NCBI RefSeq assembly: GCF_014831675.1
Contig: NZ_VJXY01000024.1
Span: 1-64,000 of the forward strand
DNA length: 64,000 nt
Reading direction: 5' to 3'
From: Komarekiella delphini-convector SJRDD-AB1
GTDB taxonomy: Bacteria; Cyanobacteriota; Cyanobacteriia; Cyanobacteriales; Nostocaceae
The position numbers and the translations under genes are program-made. Shown here in pieces: positions 45,742 through 54,030 of this stretch. Under the pieces are notes generated by a model. The model had not been told where the DNA came from. It searched no databases and saw only the letters and a program-made list of their open reading frames with translations. The stretch's first letter is position 1. Each line of letters begins with the position of its first letter.

Positions 45742-46290
45742 TCATACACGAGGTTGATTCTCATCACGGTGACGTGAATAATGGAATTCTAGATCGTTTT
45801 GCAGTTCTCTACGGTCTTCATAGACAATCGGGCAAAACTTAGTATTAGCACTTATGCAATCCATATGTGGCGTCTTAGCACACACTACTAACAGCCCACC
45901 CAGAATCAACAATAAACCACAAATTGCTGCGGTCTGAACTGAAGAAATTTCCATCACTCCATGAACAACTACTTCCCGTAGTACAGAGACAATTGTGACT
46001 TCAACTGCTACACCAACAGAAATACTATGTTCTTGCAAGTAGACCATTAGTAATCGAAATAACTCAACTAAAATCAACACAAATAGTATTTTTGCGGTCA
46101 CATGTTTATAATCTAGCGGCTGCGTTAGGGCGATAAGTATCCCCCACAACTGTATGAGCATGACGGCAAACAAACCCAAACACAGGACGATCACAATTAA
46201 GTCTTGGAAAGCCTCCATGTTGCGAACAATTGATTGCCGATCAAGCCAGCGATCGCAAAATAAAAATCGACTCTTGAGGCGCTTTTGCAT
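45742..46290 (-). CDS. PsiE-family (phosphate-starvation-inducible) membrane protein
   Basis: A 182-residue protein with four hydrophobic helices (LIVIVLCLGLFAVMLIQLWG, AKILFVLILVELFRLLMVYL, VAVEVTIVSVLREVVVHGVM, AAICGLLLILGGLLVVC) and the ELFRLL...EHSISVGVAVEVTIVSVLRE pattern of PsiE proteins. PsiE is induced by phosphate starvation in E. coli but its role is unknown. Its place about 2.5 kb from pstS fits a phosphate-linked neighbourhood. Confidence 0.75.
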   Translation of the reverse strand: MQKRLKSRFLFCDRWLDRQSIVRNMEAFQDLIVIVLCLGLFAVMLIQLWGILIALTQPLDYKHVTAKILFVLILVELFRLLMVYLQEHSISVGVAVEVTIVSVLREVVVHGVMEISSVQTAAICGLLLILGGLLVVCAKTPHMDCISANTKFCPIVYEDRRELQNDLEFHYSRHRDENQPRV

Positions 46291-46379
46291 GTAGATTTTA
46301 TTCCAATCGGGACTAGTTCACACCACACCAGCGAGTCAACCCAATAATCTTATATTACGCAATGTTAAGCGATCGCGCC

Positions 46380-47333
46380 TCAGCGAGGTTGGTAATTTAA
46401 ATTTTGTGCTTGTTGCAACAATTGTTCGGCATTTTTTGCCCACTGGGAATTACCTTGAGCGTTGTATAAATCTCTAGCAAATTGCAATACTTGGGCTGCA
46501 TCCCCATATTGCTGTAACTGCATAAAAACTAACCCTGCACCGTGATAGGCATTGGGGTAGTTGGAGTTAGCTTCGGCTGATTTTCTAAAAGCTGCCAAAG
46601 CTTCTTGTAATTTGCCTTGGTTAAACCAAATTGAACCAAGATTGTAGTGAGCTTCTGAATATTTTGGATTAATTTTGACTGCCTGACGAAAGGCATCTTT
46701 TGCTTTGTCTAGTTTGCTTTGTTGAAGATAACACATGCCGATATGGTAGGCAGGCTCCGGGGCATTTTTGCTATATTCCATTGCCTTTTTAAAAGATGCG
46801 ATCGCCCGATTGCAATCTCGTTGCTGCTCTCTTACCAACCCCAAGTTATAGTGAGCAAAACCCAATTTGGGATCAAGTTCTAATGCTCGCTGCAAGTAAT
46901 CATTTGCTAACTGTAAATTATTCCCTTCTAACAATGCTCCACCTAAATTGGCAAAAGCTGGAGCAAATTTGGGATCAGCTTGCGTTGCCCGATAAAACGC
47001 ATCAGCAGAGGGTTGTAATTGTCCCACTTGCCGCAGTGCTAGCCCTAAATTATAGTGGGCTGCTGCCAAATTTGGATCTAATTGAGTTGCTTGTTTAAAG
47101 GCAGCGATCGCATCTTGTACCTTTCCCGCCTGAATTGCCTGTAAGCCTTGCTTTAACCAGTCTGTGGCAGTTTGACCACCTGCTTGTGCAAGCAGAGGGA
47201 GAGCAGGGGAGGCAGGGGGAGCAGGGGAGGCAGAGGAAAAGAGGATGCTTTCTCCCAGCAAAATTAAACTCGCCACTGTTGCTATGCGATATTTAGAGAA
47301 TGATGATCCCATTGATTTTTTGACTTGCAACAC
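46380..47333 (-). CDS. Exported TPR protein
   Basis: A 317-residue protein with a hydrophobic N-terminal segment (about 17-33) and then SPAPPASPALPLLAQAGGQ before the repeats. About seven TPRs follow (AIAAFKQATQLDPNLAAAHY, NLGLALRQVGQLQPSADAFY and similar). The Pro/Ala stretch is encoded by the G-rich AGCAGGGGAGG repeat found also at 32104-32200, so the repeat appears to have inserted in frame near the signal cleavage site. It probably acts as a periplasmic or membrane-attached scaffold. It is divergent from the EF-G-like gene. Confidence 0.8.
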   Translation of the reverse strand: MLQVKKSMGSSFSKYRIATVASLILLGESILFSSASPAPPASPALPLLAQAGGQTATDWLKQGLQAIQAGKVQDAIAAFKQATQLDPNLAAAHYNLGLALRQVGQLQPSADAFYRATQADPKFAPAFANLGGALLEGNNLQLANDYLQRALELDPKLGFAHYNLGLVREQQRDCNRAIASFKKAMEYSKNAPEPAYHIGMCYLQQSKLDKAKDAFRQAVKINPKYSEAHYNLGSIWFNQGKLQEALAAFRKSAEANSNYPNAYHGAGLVFMQLQQYGDAAQVLQFARDLYNAQGNSQWAKNAEQLLQQAQNLNYQPR

Positions 47334-47592
47334 TTTTAATTAGTTTTACTTCACATAAAGTTTTGTTACAGATGAAGTCTCTTACAAAACTTTTTAATTT
47401 GGCATTAAATTTTGTGATACTTAACTTTTCTTAAGCTAAACCTTACAAGAGACTACAATTTTTTTAGCTTTTGATTAAAGGGAGGATAATAACAAATTAA
47501 AGAAGGGGTAATTTTGACTCCAGAGAACCATTTTTTATCCCTGAAATCAACAGAATCATGCGGTTAGAGTGACTTGCCGCAAGGGAGGTTTT

Positions 47593-49647
47593 ATGAACGA
47601 AAAAGTAAAATCGGGTTCGCGGAATGTTGCAATTGTTGGGCCTTATTTAAGTGGAAAAACCACTTTACTAGAAAGCTTGTTATTTGTCACAGGGGCGATT
47701 ACGCGCAAAGGCAATGTCAAGGATGGTAACACAGTCGGAGACAGTGCCGCCGAATCACGCGATCGCCAAATGAGTGTAGAAGTAAGTGCCGCTAGCACAG
47801 AGTATAACGACACTCGCTTTACCTTTATTGACTGTCCGGGAAGCGTGGAATTTGCCCAAGAAACATACAATGCTTTAATGGGAGTCGATGCAGCAATTGT
47901 AGTTTGTGAACCCATCCGCGAACGAGTCCTCACCTTAGCCCCTTTATTTAAATTCTTAGACGATTGGGAAATTCCCCACATCGTCTTTGTTAATAAAATG
48001 GATCGGGCAAATATTCACGTCTTAGAAACATTGCACGCTCTCAAAGCAGTATCCAGCCGTCCTTTAGTAGCGCACCAATATCCCATCATGAATGGGGAGC
48101 AGCTCACCGGCTTTATCGACATGGTGAGCGAACAGGCATATCAATATCATCCAGGCGCACCTGCTGACCCCATCCCCTTTCCCGAAAGTTTAAAAGAAGA
48201 AGAACATATAGCACGGGCAGAAATGCTTGAAGCCCTGGCAAATTTTGATGACCACTTACTAGAAGAACTTTTAGAAGACATTGAGCCACCCCAAGAGGAA
48301 ATCCTCAAAGACTTGAAACTAGAATTAGGGGCAGATTTAGTAGTGCCCGTTTTCTTTGGTGTGGCAGAACAAGATTATGGTGTTAGACCTCTAATAGAAG
48401 CTTTGTTAAGAGAAGCTCCCGAACCAGAAACCACAGCAGAACGTCGCTTAAAAAACTTCACAAGCAAAACAACTTCTCCTTTAGCCCAGGTACTAAAAAC
48501 TTACTATACTCCTCAAGGTGGCAAACTATCCCTGGTGCGTGTTTGGCAGGGAAAATTAACTGATGGTATTGTCCTCAATGGCATTCGCACTGGTGGAATT
48601 TATCGCCTCATGGGACAACAACAGCAATCAGTTAATGAAATTAGTGCTGGTGAAATTGTCGCATTGAGCCGTTTAGAGGGAATTAAGACAGGGGATACAA
48701 TCTCTACAGATCAGCAGTTGGCTATAGAATTACCCAAAGCTGAAAAATTAGAACCCGTGTATGCTCTGGCTATTACACCTGAAAAGCGCAACGATGAAGT
48801 TAAACTGAGCAGTGCCATCACCAAGCTGTTGGAAGAAGACTGCTCACTTGCTTGGGAGCAACATGGCGATACTCACGAAGTGATCCTTTGGGGACAAGGC
48901 GAAATTCATCTGCAAGTCGCCTTAGATAGACTACGCCGCAAATATAACCTACCGATGACAACCCACTTGCCGCAAGTGCCTTACAAAGAAACTATCCGTA
49001 AAACGGTGGCTGCGGTTCATGGGCGCTACAAGCACCAAAGCGGTGGTCACGGACAGTTTGGTGATGTTTTTCTCGACATTAAGCCCTTACCCCGTGGTAC
49101 AGGATTTAACTTCAATGAAACCATTGTGGGCGGTGTAGTTCCTAGACAGTATATTCCTGGGGTGGAAATGGGCGTGCGAGAGTTTCTGTCACATGGGCCT
49201 TTGGGTTTCCCAATAGTAGATGTAGCGGTAACTCTAACCAATGGTTCATATCACAGCGTCGATAGTTCTGAGCAAGCGTTTAAGCAAGCAGCTCGTCTAG
49301 CGATGCAAACGGGGATACCCCAAGCCCAACCTACCCTTCTAGAACCGATTTTGCGAATTGAGGTGACAACCCCTAGTGAATTTACCTCCAAAGTGTTGCA
49401 ACTACTGAGCGGTAGACGCGGACAGATTTTGGGTTATGAGGGTAAAAACGATTGGCAAGGCTGGGATAATGTATCTGCATACTTGCCGCAAGCAGAGATG
49501 CAAAACTTTATTGTAGAGTTGCGATCGCTTACTCTTGGTGTTGGTTCTTTCCATTGGGAATACGATCATCTCCAGGAAGTACCGGAAAAACTTGCTGAAC
49601 GTGTCCTTCACAATAACGGTAATGGCAACGGCAACGGCAATAAATAA
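47593..49647 (+). CDS. EF-G-like translational GTPase with altered G motifs
   Basis: A 684-residue protein with all five EF-G domains, from ATG 47593 (MNEKVKSGSRN), preceded by AAGGGAGG; an upstream TTG at 47569 is less likely. G1 is GPYLSGKTT, G3 DCPGSVEF and G4 NKMD. In ordinary EF-G the G3 motif is DTPGHVDF and its His positions the water for GTP hydrolysis; here it is Ser, and the usual ERGITI switch I is replaced by DRQMSVEV. This is therefore an EF-G paralog (EF-G2-type) rather than the housekeeping factor. A low-complexity Asn-Gly tail ends the protein. A hairpin lies downstream. Confidence 0.9.
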   Translation: MNEKVKSGSRNVAIVGPYLSGKTTLLESLLFVTGAITRKGNVKDGNTVGDSAAESRDRQMSVEVSAASTEYNDTRFTFIDCPGSVEFAQETYNALMGVDAAIVVCEPIRERVLTLAPLFKFLDDWEIPHIVFVNKMDRANIHVLETLHALKAVSSRPLVAHQYPIMNGEQLTGFIDMVSEQAYQYHPGAPADPIPFPESLKEEEHIARAEMLEALANFDDHLLEELLEDIEPPQEEILKDLKLELGADLVVPVFFGVAEQDYGVRPLIEALLREAPEPETTAERRLKNFTSKTTSPLAQVLKTYYTPQGGKLSLVRVWQGKLTDGIVLNGIRTGGIYRLMGQQQQSVNEISAGEIVALSRLEGIKTGDTISTDQQLAIELPKAEKLEPVYALAITPEKRNDEVKLSSAITKLLEEDCSLAWEQHGDTHEVILWGQGEIHLQVALDRLRRKYNLPMTTHLPQVPYKETIRKTVAAVHGRYKHQSGGHGQFGDVFLDIKPLPRGTGFNFNETIVGGVVPRQYIPGVEMGVREFLSHGPLGFPIVDVAVTLTNGSYHSVDSSEQAFKQAARLAMQTGIPQAQPTLLEPILRIEVTTPSEFTSKVLQLLSGRRGQILGYEGKNDWQGWDNVSAYLPQAEMQNFIVELRSLTLGVGSFHWEYDHLQEVPEKLAERVLHNNGNGNGNGNK

Positions 49648-49697
49648 TTCTGGTATCTAGAGTATACCTTTTGCATAAGTCAAGATTTTTTAAATTT

Positions 49698-49748
49698 AAA
49701 CACAGATAAATACAGATAAATATCCGTGTTTATCTGTGGTTATTTTTA
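49698..49748 (+). terminator. Candidate terminator of the EF-G-like gene
   Basis: AAACACAGATAAA (49698-49710) pairs with TTTATCTGTGGTT (49729-49741) with one mismatch and is followed by ATTTTTAAT. It lies 50 bases after the stop codon. Confidence 0.55.
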
Positions 49749-49869
49749 ATTTCATTCGGATTTTGCAAGAAGTCTAATCAACTGAATTTTTTCGTTAAAG
49801 ACACCGCGATTTAGTATCGTTAATAGACCTTAATACCATTTAACTTTAAAAATGATACAAATACGTTGG

Positions 49870-50099
49870 TAGGGGCACGGTAATGCCCATACGTGTCAAC
49901 TTAAGCTCAAACACTCAATTTCCCGTAGTTTCAGATCCCCCAACCCCCTTCAAAAGGGGGCATTCGATTCTAATTCCCCCCTTGGAAAGGGGGGTTAGGG
50001 GGGATCTCAAATCTAGGTGGTACATCGAAAAACTTTGAAATGCTTATCAGACTAAGCTTTCACGTTAAGTTAACACGTATGGGTAATGCCGTGCCCCTA
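49870..50099. mobile_element. MITE-like nested inverted-repeat element
   Basis: Outer arms begin TAGGGGCACGG (49870) and end CCGTGCCCCTA (50099) and extend about 35-38 bp, including CCCATACGTGT...AACTTAA and its complement. Inside lies a second inverted repeat, AGATCCCCC...GGGGGATCT (49933-50007), containing two further G/C-run hairpins (CCCCCTT/AAGGGGG). The element has no coding frame. Within the outer arms a 9-mer is inverted: GGTAATGCC on the left faces GGCATTACC. It looks like a non-autonomous element into which another palindromic repeat has inserted. Confidence 0.6.
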
Positions 50100-50188
50100 T
50101 GAGAAATCTATACGTATCAAGATTTTCGTGAATTGGTTAATTCAAAAGTATTATGCTAAGACTAGGGGATTATCAAAAGAGTAGATTG

Positions 50189-53100
50189 TTATTTATCCGA
50201 AGTATTAAGTTTATCTGTAAGAGTAGCGATCGCCTGTTGTTGCTGCTTGACAATCTTAGCTAACGATATCAACATTTCTCGCTGATCTTTGACTGTTTTT
50301 GTCAACACTGCGATCACATCTAGCAGGCGTACTGCTTGGTGATCAGACGATGCAAGTAGCGAGGGCACTTCTTCGGCAATGAATCCGGCGTGAGGAGTGC
50401 GATCATCCCCCTCAATCGTATAGTTAAACTTAACTGGATTGAGCGCTTTCAACATCTCTGTCGCTTCTTGACTAGATAGATTGGCAATATTTTCCTTTAA
50501 AGTTCGAGATGAAATCTGGACAAAATCATTGCTGGTGAACGTTCCACCCGTTACTTTTTTGACAAAAATATTTCCGTCAACGTAAGCGTTACCTTTCACA
50601 TATAGCTTAGTTTGATTGACTGCTGCCTGGGGAATACTACTATCAAAAACAGGAGCAAATAAAGGATTTAATCCTCCCGTACCAATTCCAATTTGCCCAT
50701 CGTTTCTCACATAAAACAAACTATCACGGTTTGATTTGGTAATATTCAACGCAATCTTATTAGCATCTGATGTACTTCTAACTTCTAATTTTGCTATAGG
50801 AGGAGTAGTATCAAATACACCAATTCCCACATCTCCCTCAACCAGAAGTCCATTATCCAGCGCCAAATTTACTAGAGCATTCCGATTCACATATTCTTTA
50901 CCGATGACAGCACTGCCACAGATATTCAGTTTGATGTTATTTGTGTTTTGTAGAGGCGAGAAAGTAACGAGTTTATTTGCTCCATCTTGAATTGAAAGTC
51001 TTTGGTTAGGAAGATCAATAACTGGCGAATTCTCTGGTGGCTCTCCTATTGAATTTCTCAGGGTAAGTTTTTCTGCACTACTAAAATTACAGGTAATGTT
51101 GCCAGAAATTGTAGCACCGCCCTGATTGATGGTGATGCCGTTGTTAAAGCTAACAGCTTCGCTAAATTGGGGCGCAGTACCGCGAATTTGAAAGCTGCCA
51201 ATTCGCAAAATTCCTGTACCAATATTCACATCACCAGTGGGAATTGAAATGCCATTTCTGGCGGTAATTCCTTGGTTGACAGTAATGCTGTCACCAAAAG
51301 TTATGGGCTTATTAAATTGCAATCCGTCGGTGGTAATTTGGAAAGTGCCAATAGTTAAAGTGCCTTCGTTGATTTGCACATTTCCTTTGACTGTCATTCC
51401 CCCATTTTGAACGGTGAGGCCATTGGCGATCGCAGCGTTGCCTTTTTCAACTTTCAGGTTGCCATTTTGAACAGTGACATCATTATTTATGATTGCACTA
51501 CCCGTTTGAACCTTAATATTGCCATTTTTAACTGTGACATCATTGGCGATCGTTGCACTGCCTTGGGTAATTGTGAGTCCACCGCTAGCGATTGAGATAT
51601 TATTGTCGAACCTGTAGCCTGCATTTGATCTGAAGTTGACGTGACTGTTATCCTGCGGTTGAATTTCTAGAAAACCAGGATTAATCGTACCAGTTGTAGT
51701 TTTGAGAATACCTTTAACTTCCAGGCTAGCTTGGGGCTGCTCGATACCGATGCCTACCTTGCCGTCAGTTTGGACGTTTAGTAAACTGGCTCCAGTAGAA
51801 TTTCTGATATGCAGTAAGCTGGGAGTTTGGTCTTGGGGAATGCCTCTAATTTCCAGCTTTGCCGATGGGTTAAACGTTCCAATGCCAATATTACCCTGTG
51901 GGTTCAGGAAAAATTGCGGGGAAATGCCGATCGCACTACTCTCAAAGCGGATGATGGGTTGTTGATATTGGAACTCAACTAGCTGCTCAGTTAGGGGAGC
52001 ATCAAATGGCGGATCAACTGTTAAGACACCGTTAATATCAACATCAGTTACCAGCTTGGTCTTACCGTTAACTGTTAGCGTGTAACCTTTGTAGATTAAA
52101 ATCTGATTGGGGTTAGTATCTGCGATCGCAATCTTTGAGCGATCGCTTCCGACTGTCGAAATTTTTCCTTGGGCTATTTGAGTCGCATTTCCCCGGACGT
52201 GCAATCTCGCTTCTGGCTGAATTCCAATCCCAAAAGAACCATCAGTATAACCAGTGTTTTTGTCGAAACAGTTGATTAATGGCGGGAACTTAATACGGAG
52301 ATCAGATTGAGTCCAATCATCATTTTCAATCGCCGGGACAAACTCGCCAGTATTTGCTTCAGTTTTCACCAGCGCTAGAATGGCGTAACGGTGTTCAATC
52401 CCTGTGGACTTTTGCGGGAGTGGTTCCCCTGGTTGGTCTTTTACTTTCGCTAGATCCCTTGGCCACTCAATTTGCTTCCCAGCCGCCCGCGCCGGTATCA
52501 GCCAGAAGTCGCCGTTGCGGAACTCATCGCCCAAACTGGTAGTATTAAAACGTACCTTAATTCCCTCCTCCAGAACCTTCCAATCGCTACTGGTAGAATC
52601 CTTGCCATCCCAGCGACGCACCTTTAACTTCTGCTGTTCTGCTTGTTTCAGCGTTGCTTTGGGAATCTCAGTACCCTGTACTTGGCTCTGGTCAAATAAT
52701 AGTTGATTAGGCGGTTTTAGCTCCTTGAGCCGAACTAGAATACCAGGCTGATTGTGGAGTTCCTGGGCTTCGCTGATAATTTCAATCCAGGGTTTCTCTT
52801 GCGAAAATGGATCTGCAAACAGCTTGTACTCATCCTGACCTTTGAGCTTGATCACGTTGCCTTCAATAGACTTTACAGCACTAACAATGCTGCCGTTGTC
52901 GCGCGACCATTTGAAAGTCGCTTTTTCCAACGTGCCATCTGCATGAATTTCCACCCGGTAGAGGCGATTCTCATTACACAGATAGTTTCCCAAAGTATTG
53001 CTACTAGTGGGATCTAATGCCGTACTTGCAGTCATCCATACATCATGGTTGAGCAGTTTTTGCCATGCTGGCAGGTTTTCCAAGGTTGAAAGCGGCGGTT

Positions 53101-53872
53101 TTTGCTTCAAGAGGCCGGTTTCTTGATTCAGTTGGAGCTGCATCTGTGCCAATTTATGAATATCTTCGGTAACATCCAGCAACTTCACCTGAGCAATGGT
53201 TTTTAGGCGCGTAGTCGTATCAATCCCGTTCAGCGCCACCTCCCGCAGTTCTGGATCGTCAATTACCGTAACATGTCGTTGCCATAGATCTAGATAGACA
53301 AGATAGAGTAAGTTGGCAGATGGAGCGGGAGGATTGGTATATTCAGGTTGAGTTTTATAGGTGATAAGCCGACGTAGTTGCAGCGTTTCGCCGACATCTG
53401 TGGGTTTGGGTACTGGCTCTGCTAATTCCAGAGTTTGTTGCTTCAAGTCATCTTTTAAGATTTTGATGCGTTTCTTAAACTTCTGTCCCGTGATTTCCAC
53501 CCACTGGTCTTTGGCCAATGTCAAACCGTCCACCATCACAAAGGGAACTTGGATAGTCTTCTCATCAAGCCACTTAACGCTAATCGGTGTGCCTAGGCGC
53601 AGTTCACACAATAGCCCACCCAAATAAAAGCGCCCTTCCCGAATAATTAAGTCGGTGTTGTCGGGAGTAGGGAGAAGTTGGAATCCGCCTTCGGTTTCGG
53701 AAGTACCGGCCGAAGCTCCAATCATGTCTCGCGCTTGAGTCTGGTTGAGATATCCCAGGATGCTCATTTGCTCATTCCAGTCGGCATCTAGTTGCAGCCG
53801 TCCCTGCTGCATCAGCACGCTGATGTAACGCTTTTCTGGTTGGAAGGTGAATCGAGTAAAGTCGCCCTTCAT
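50189..53872 (-). CDS. DUF6519-type tail/fibre protein with C-terminal S74-like chaperone
   Basis: A 1227-residue structural protein. The first ~180 residues (KGDFTRFTFQPEKRYISVLM, QQGRLQLDADWNEQ) match the DUF6519 family found in contractile-injection-system clusters. About 560-1100 is a long fibre-like region with repeated short blocks such as NGNIKVQTGSAIINNDVTVQ and VQNGNLKVEKGNAAIANGLT. The last ~95 residues carry SSRTLKENIANLSSQEATEM and HAGFIAEEVPSLL, the intramolecular chaperone (S74 peptidase) signature with a Ser and Lys in the self-cleavage position, which trimerises fibres and is then released. It ends in a coiled coil. It lies downstream of two baseplate genes on the same strand. 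Confidence 0.85.
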   Translation of the reverse strand: MKGDFTRFTFQPEKRYISVLMQQGRLQLDADWNEQMSILGYLNQTQARDMIGASAGTSETEGGFQLLPTPDNTDLIIREGRFYLGGLLCELRLGTPISVKWLDEKTIQVPFVMVDGLTLAKDQWVEITGQKFKKRIKILKDDLKQQTLELAEPVPKPTDVGETLQLRRLITYKTQPEYTNPPAPSANLLYLVYLDLWQRHVTVIDDPELREVALNGIDTTTRLKTIAQVKLLDVTEDIHKLAQMQLQLNQETGLLKQKPPLSTLENLPAWQKLLNHDVWMTASTALDPTSSNTLGNYLCNENRLYRVEIHADGTLEKATFKWSRDNGSIVSAVKSIEGNVIKLKGQDEYKLFADPFSQEKPWIEIISEAQELHNQPGILVRLKELKPPNQLLFDQSQVQGTEIPKATLKQAEQQKLKVRRWDGKDSTSSDWKVLEEGIKVRFNTTSLGDEFRNGDFWLIPARAAGKQIEWPRDLAKVKDQPGEPLPQKSTGIEHRYAILALVKTEANTGEFVPAIENDDWTQSDLRIKFPPLINCFDKNTGYTDGSFGIGIQPEARLHVRGNATQIAQGKISTVGSDRSKIAIADTNPNQILIYKGYTLTVNGKTKLVTDVDINGVLTVDPPFDAPLTEQLVEFQYQQPIIRFESSAIGISPQFFLNPQGNIGIGTFNPSAKLEIRGIPQDQTPSLLHIRNSTGASLLNVQTDGKVGIGIEQPQASLEVKGILKTTTGTINPGFLEIQPQDNSHVNFRSNAGYRFDNNISIASGGLTITQGSATIANDVTVKNGNIKVQTGSAIINNDVTVQNGNLKVEKGNAAIANGLTVQNGGMTVKGNVQINEGTLTIGTFQITTDGLQFNKPITFGDSITVNQGITARNGISIPTGDVNIGTGILRIGSFQIRGTAPQFSEAVSFNNGITINQGGATISGNITCNFSSAEKLTLRNSIGEPPENSPVIDLPNQRLSIQDGANKLVTFSPLQNTNNIKLNICGSAVIGKEYVNRNALVNLALDNGLLVEGDVGIGVFDTTPPIAKLEVRSTSDANKIALNITKSNRDSLFYVRNDGQIGIGTGGLNPLFAPVFDSSIPQAAVNQTKLYVKGNAYVDGNIFVKKVTGGTFTSNDFVQISSRTLKENIANLSSQEATEMLKALNPVKFNYTIEGDDRTPHAGFIAEEVPSLLASSDHQAVRLLDVIAVLTKTVKDQREMLISLAKIVKQQQQAIATLTDKLNTSDK

Positions 53873-53897
53873 GAGCTGTCCCCTTGTGTGAATTAAT

Positions 53898-53966
53898 GTA
53901 ATTCGTAATTCGTAATTCGTAATTCGTAATTCGTAATTCGTAATTCGTAATTCGTAATTCGTAATT
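53898..53966. repeat. Heptanucleotide tandem repeat (GTAATTC), nine-plus copies
   Basis: Nine perfect GTAATTC units follow each other from 53898 to 53960, plus one partial. This is the short tandemly repeated repetitive (STRR) type known from heterocystous cyanobacteria. It lies in the 158-bp gap between two baseplate-cluster genes, so copy number changes could alter spacing but not reading frames. Confidence 0.95.
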
Positions 53967-54030
53967 AAGAAAGTTAGATTTAATTTAGGTTTTCAGGCTT
54001 GTGTTTATAGCCTGATTTTGGAGAATTGAT

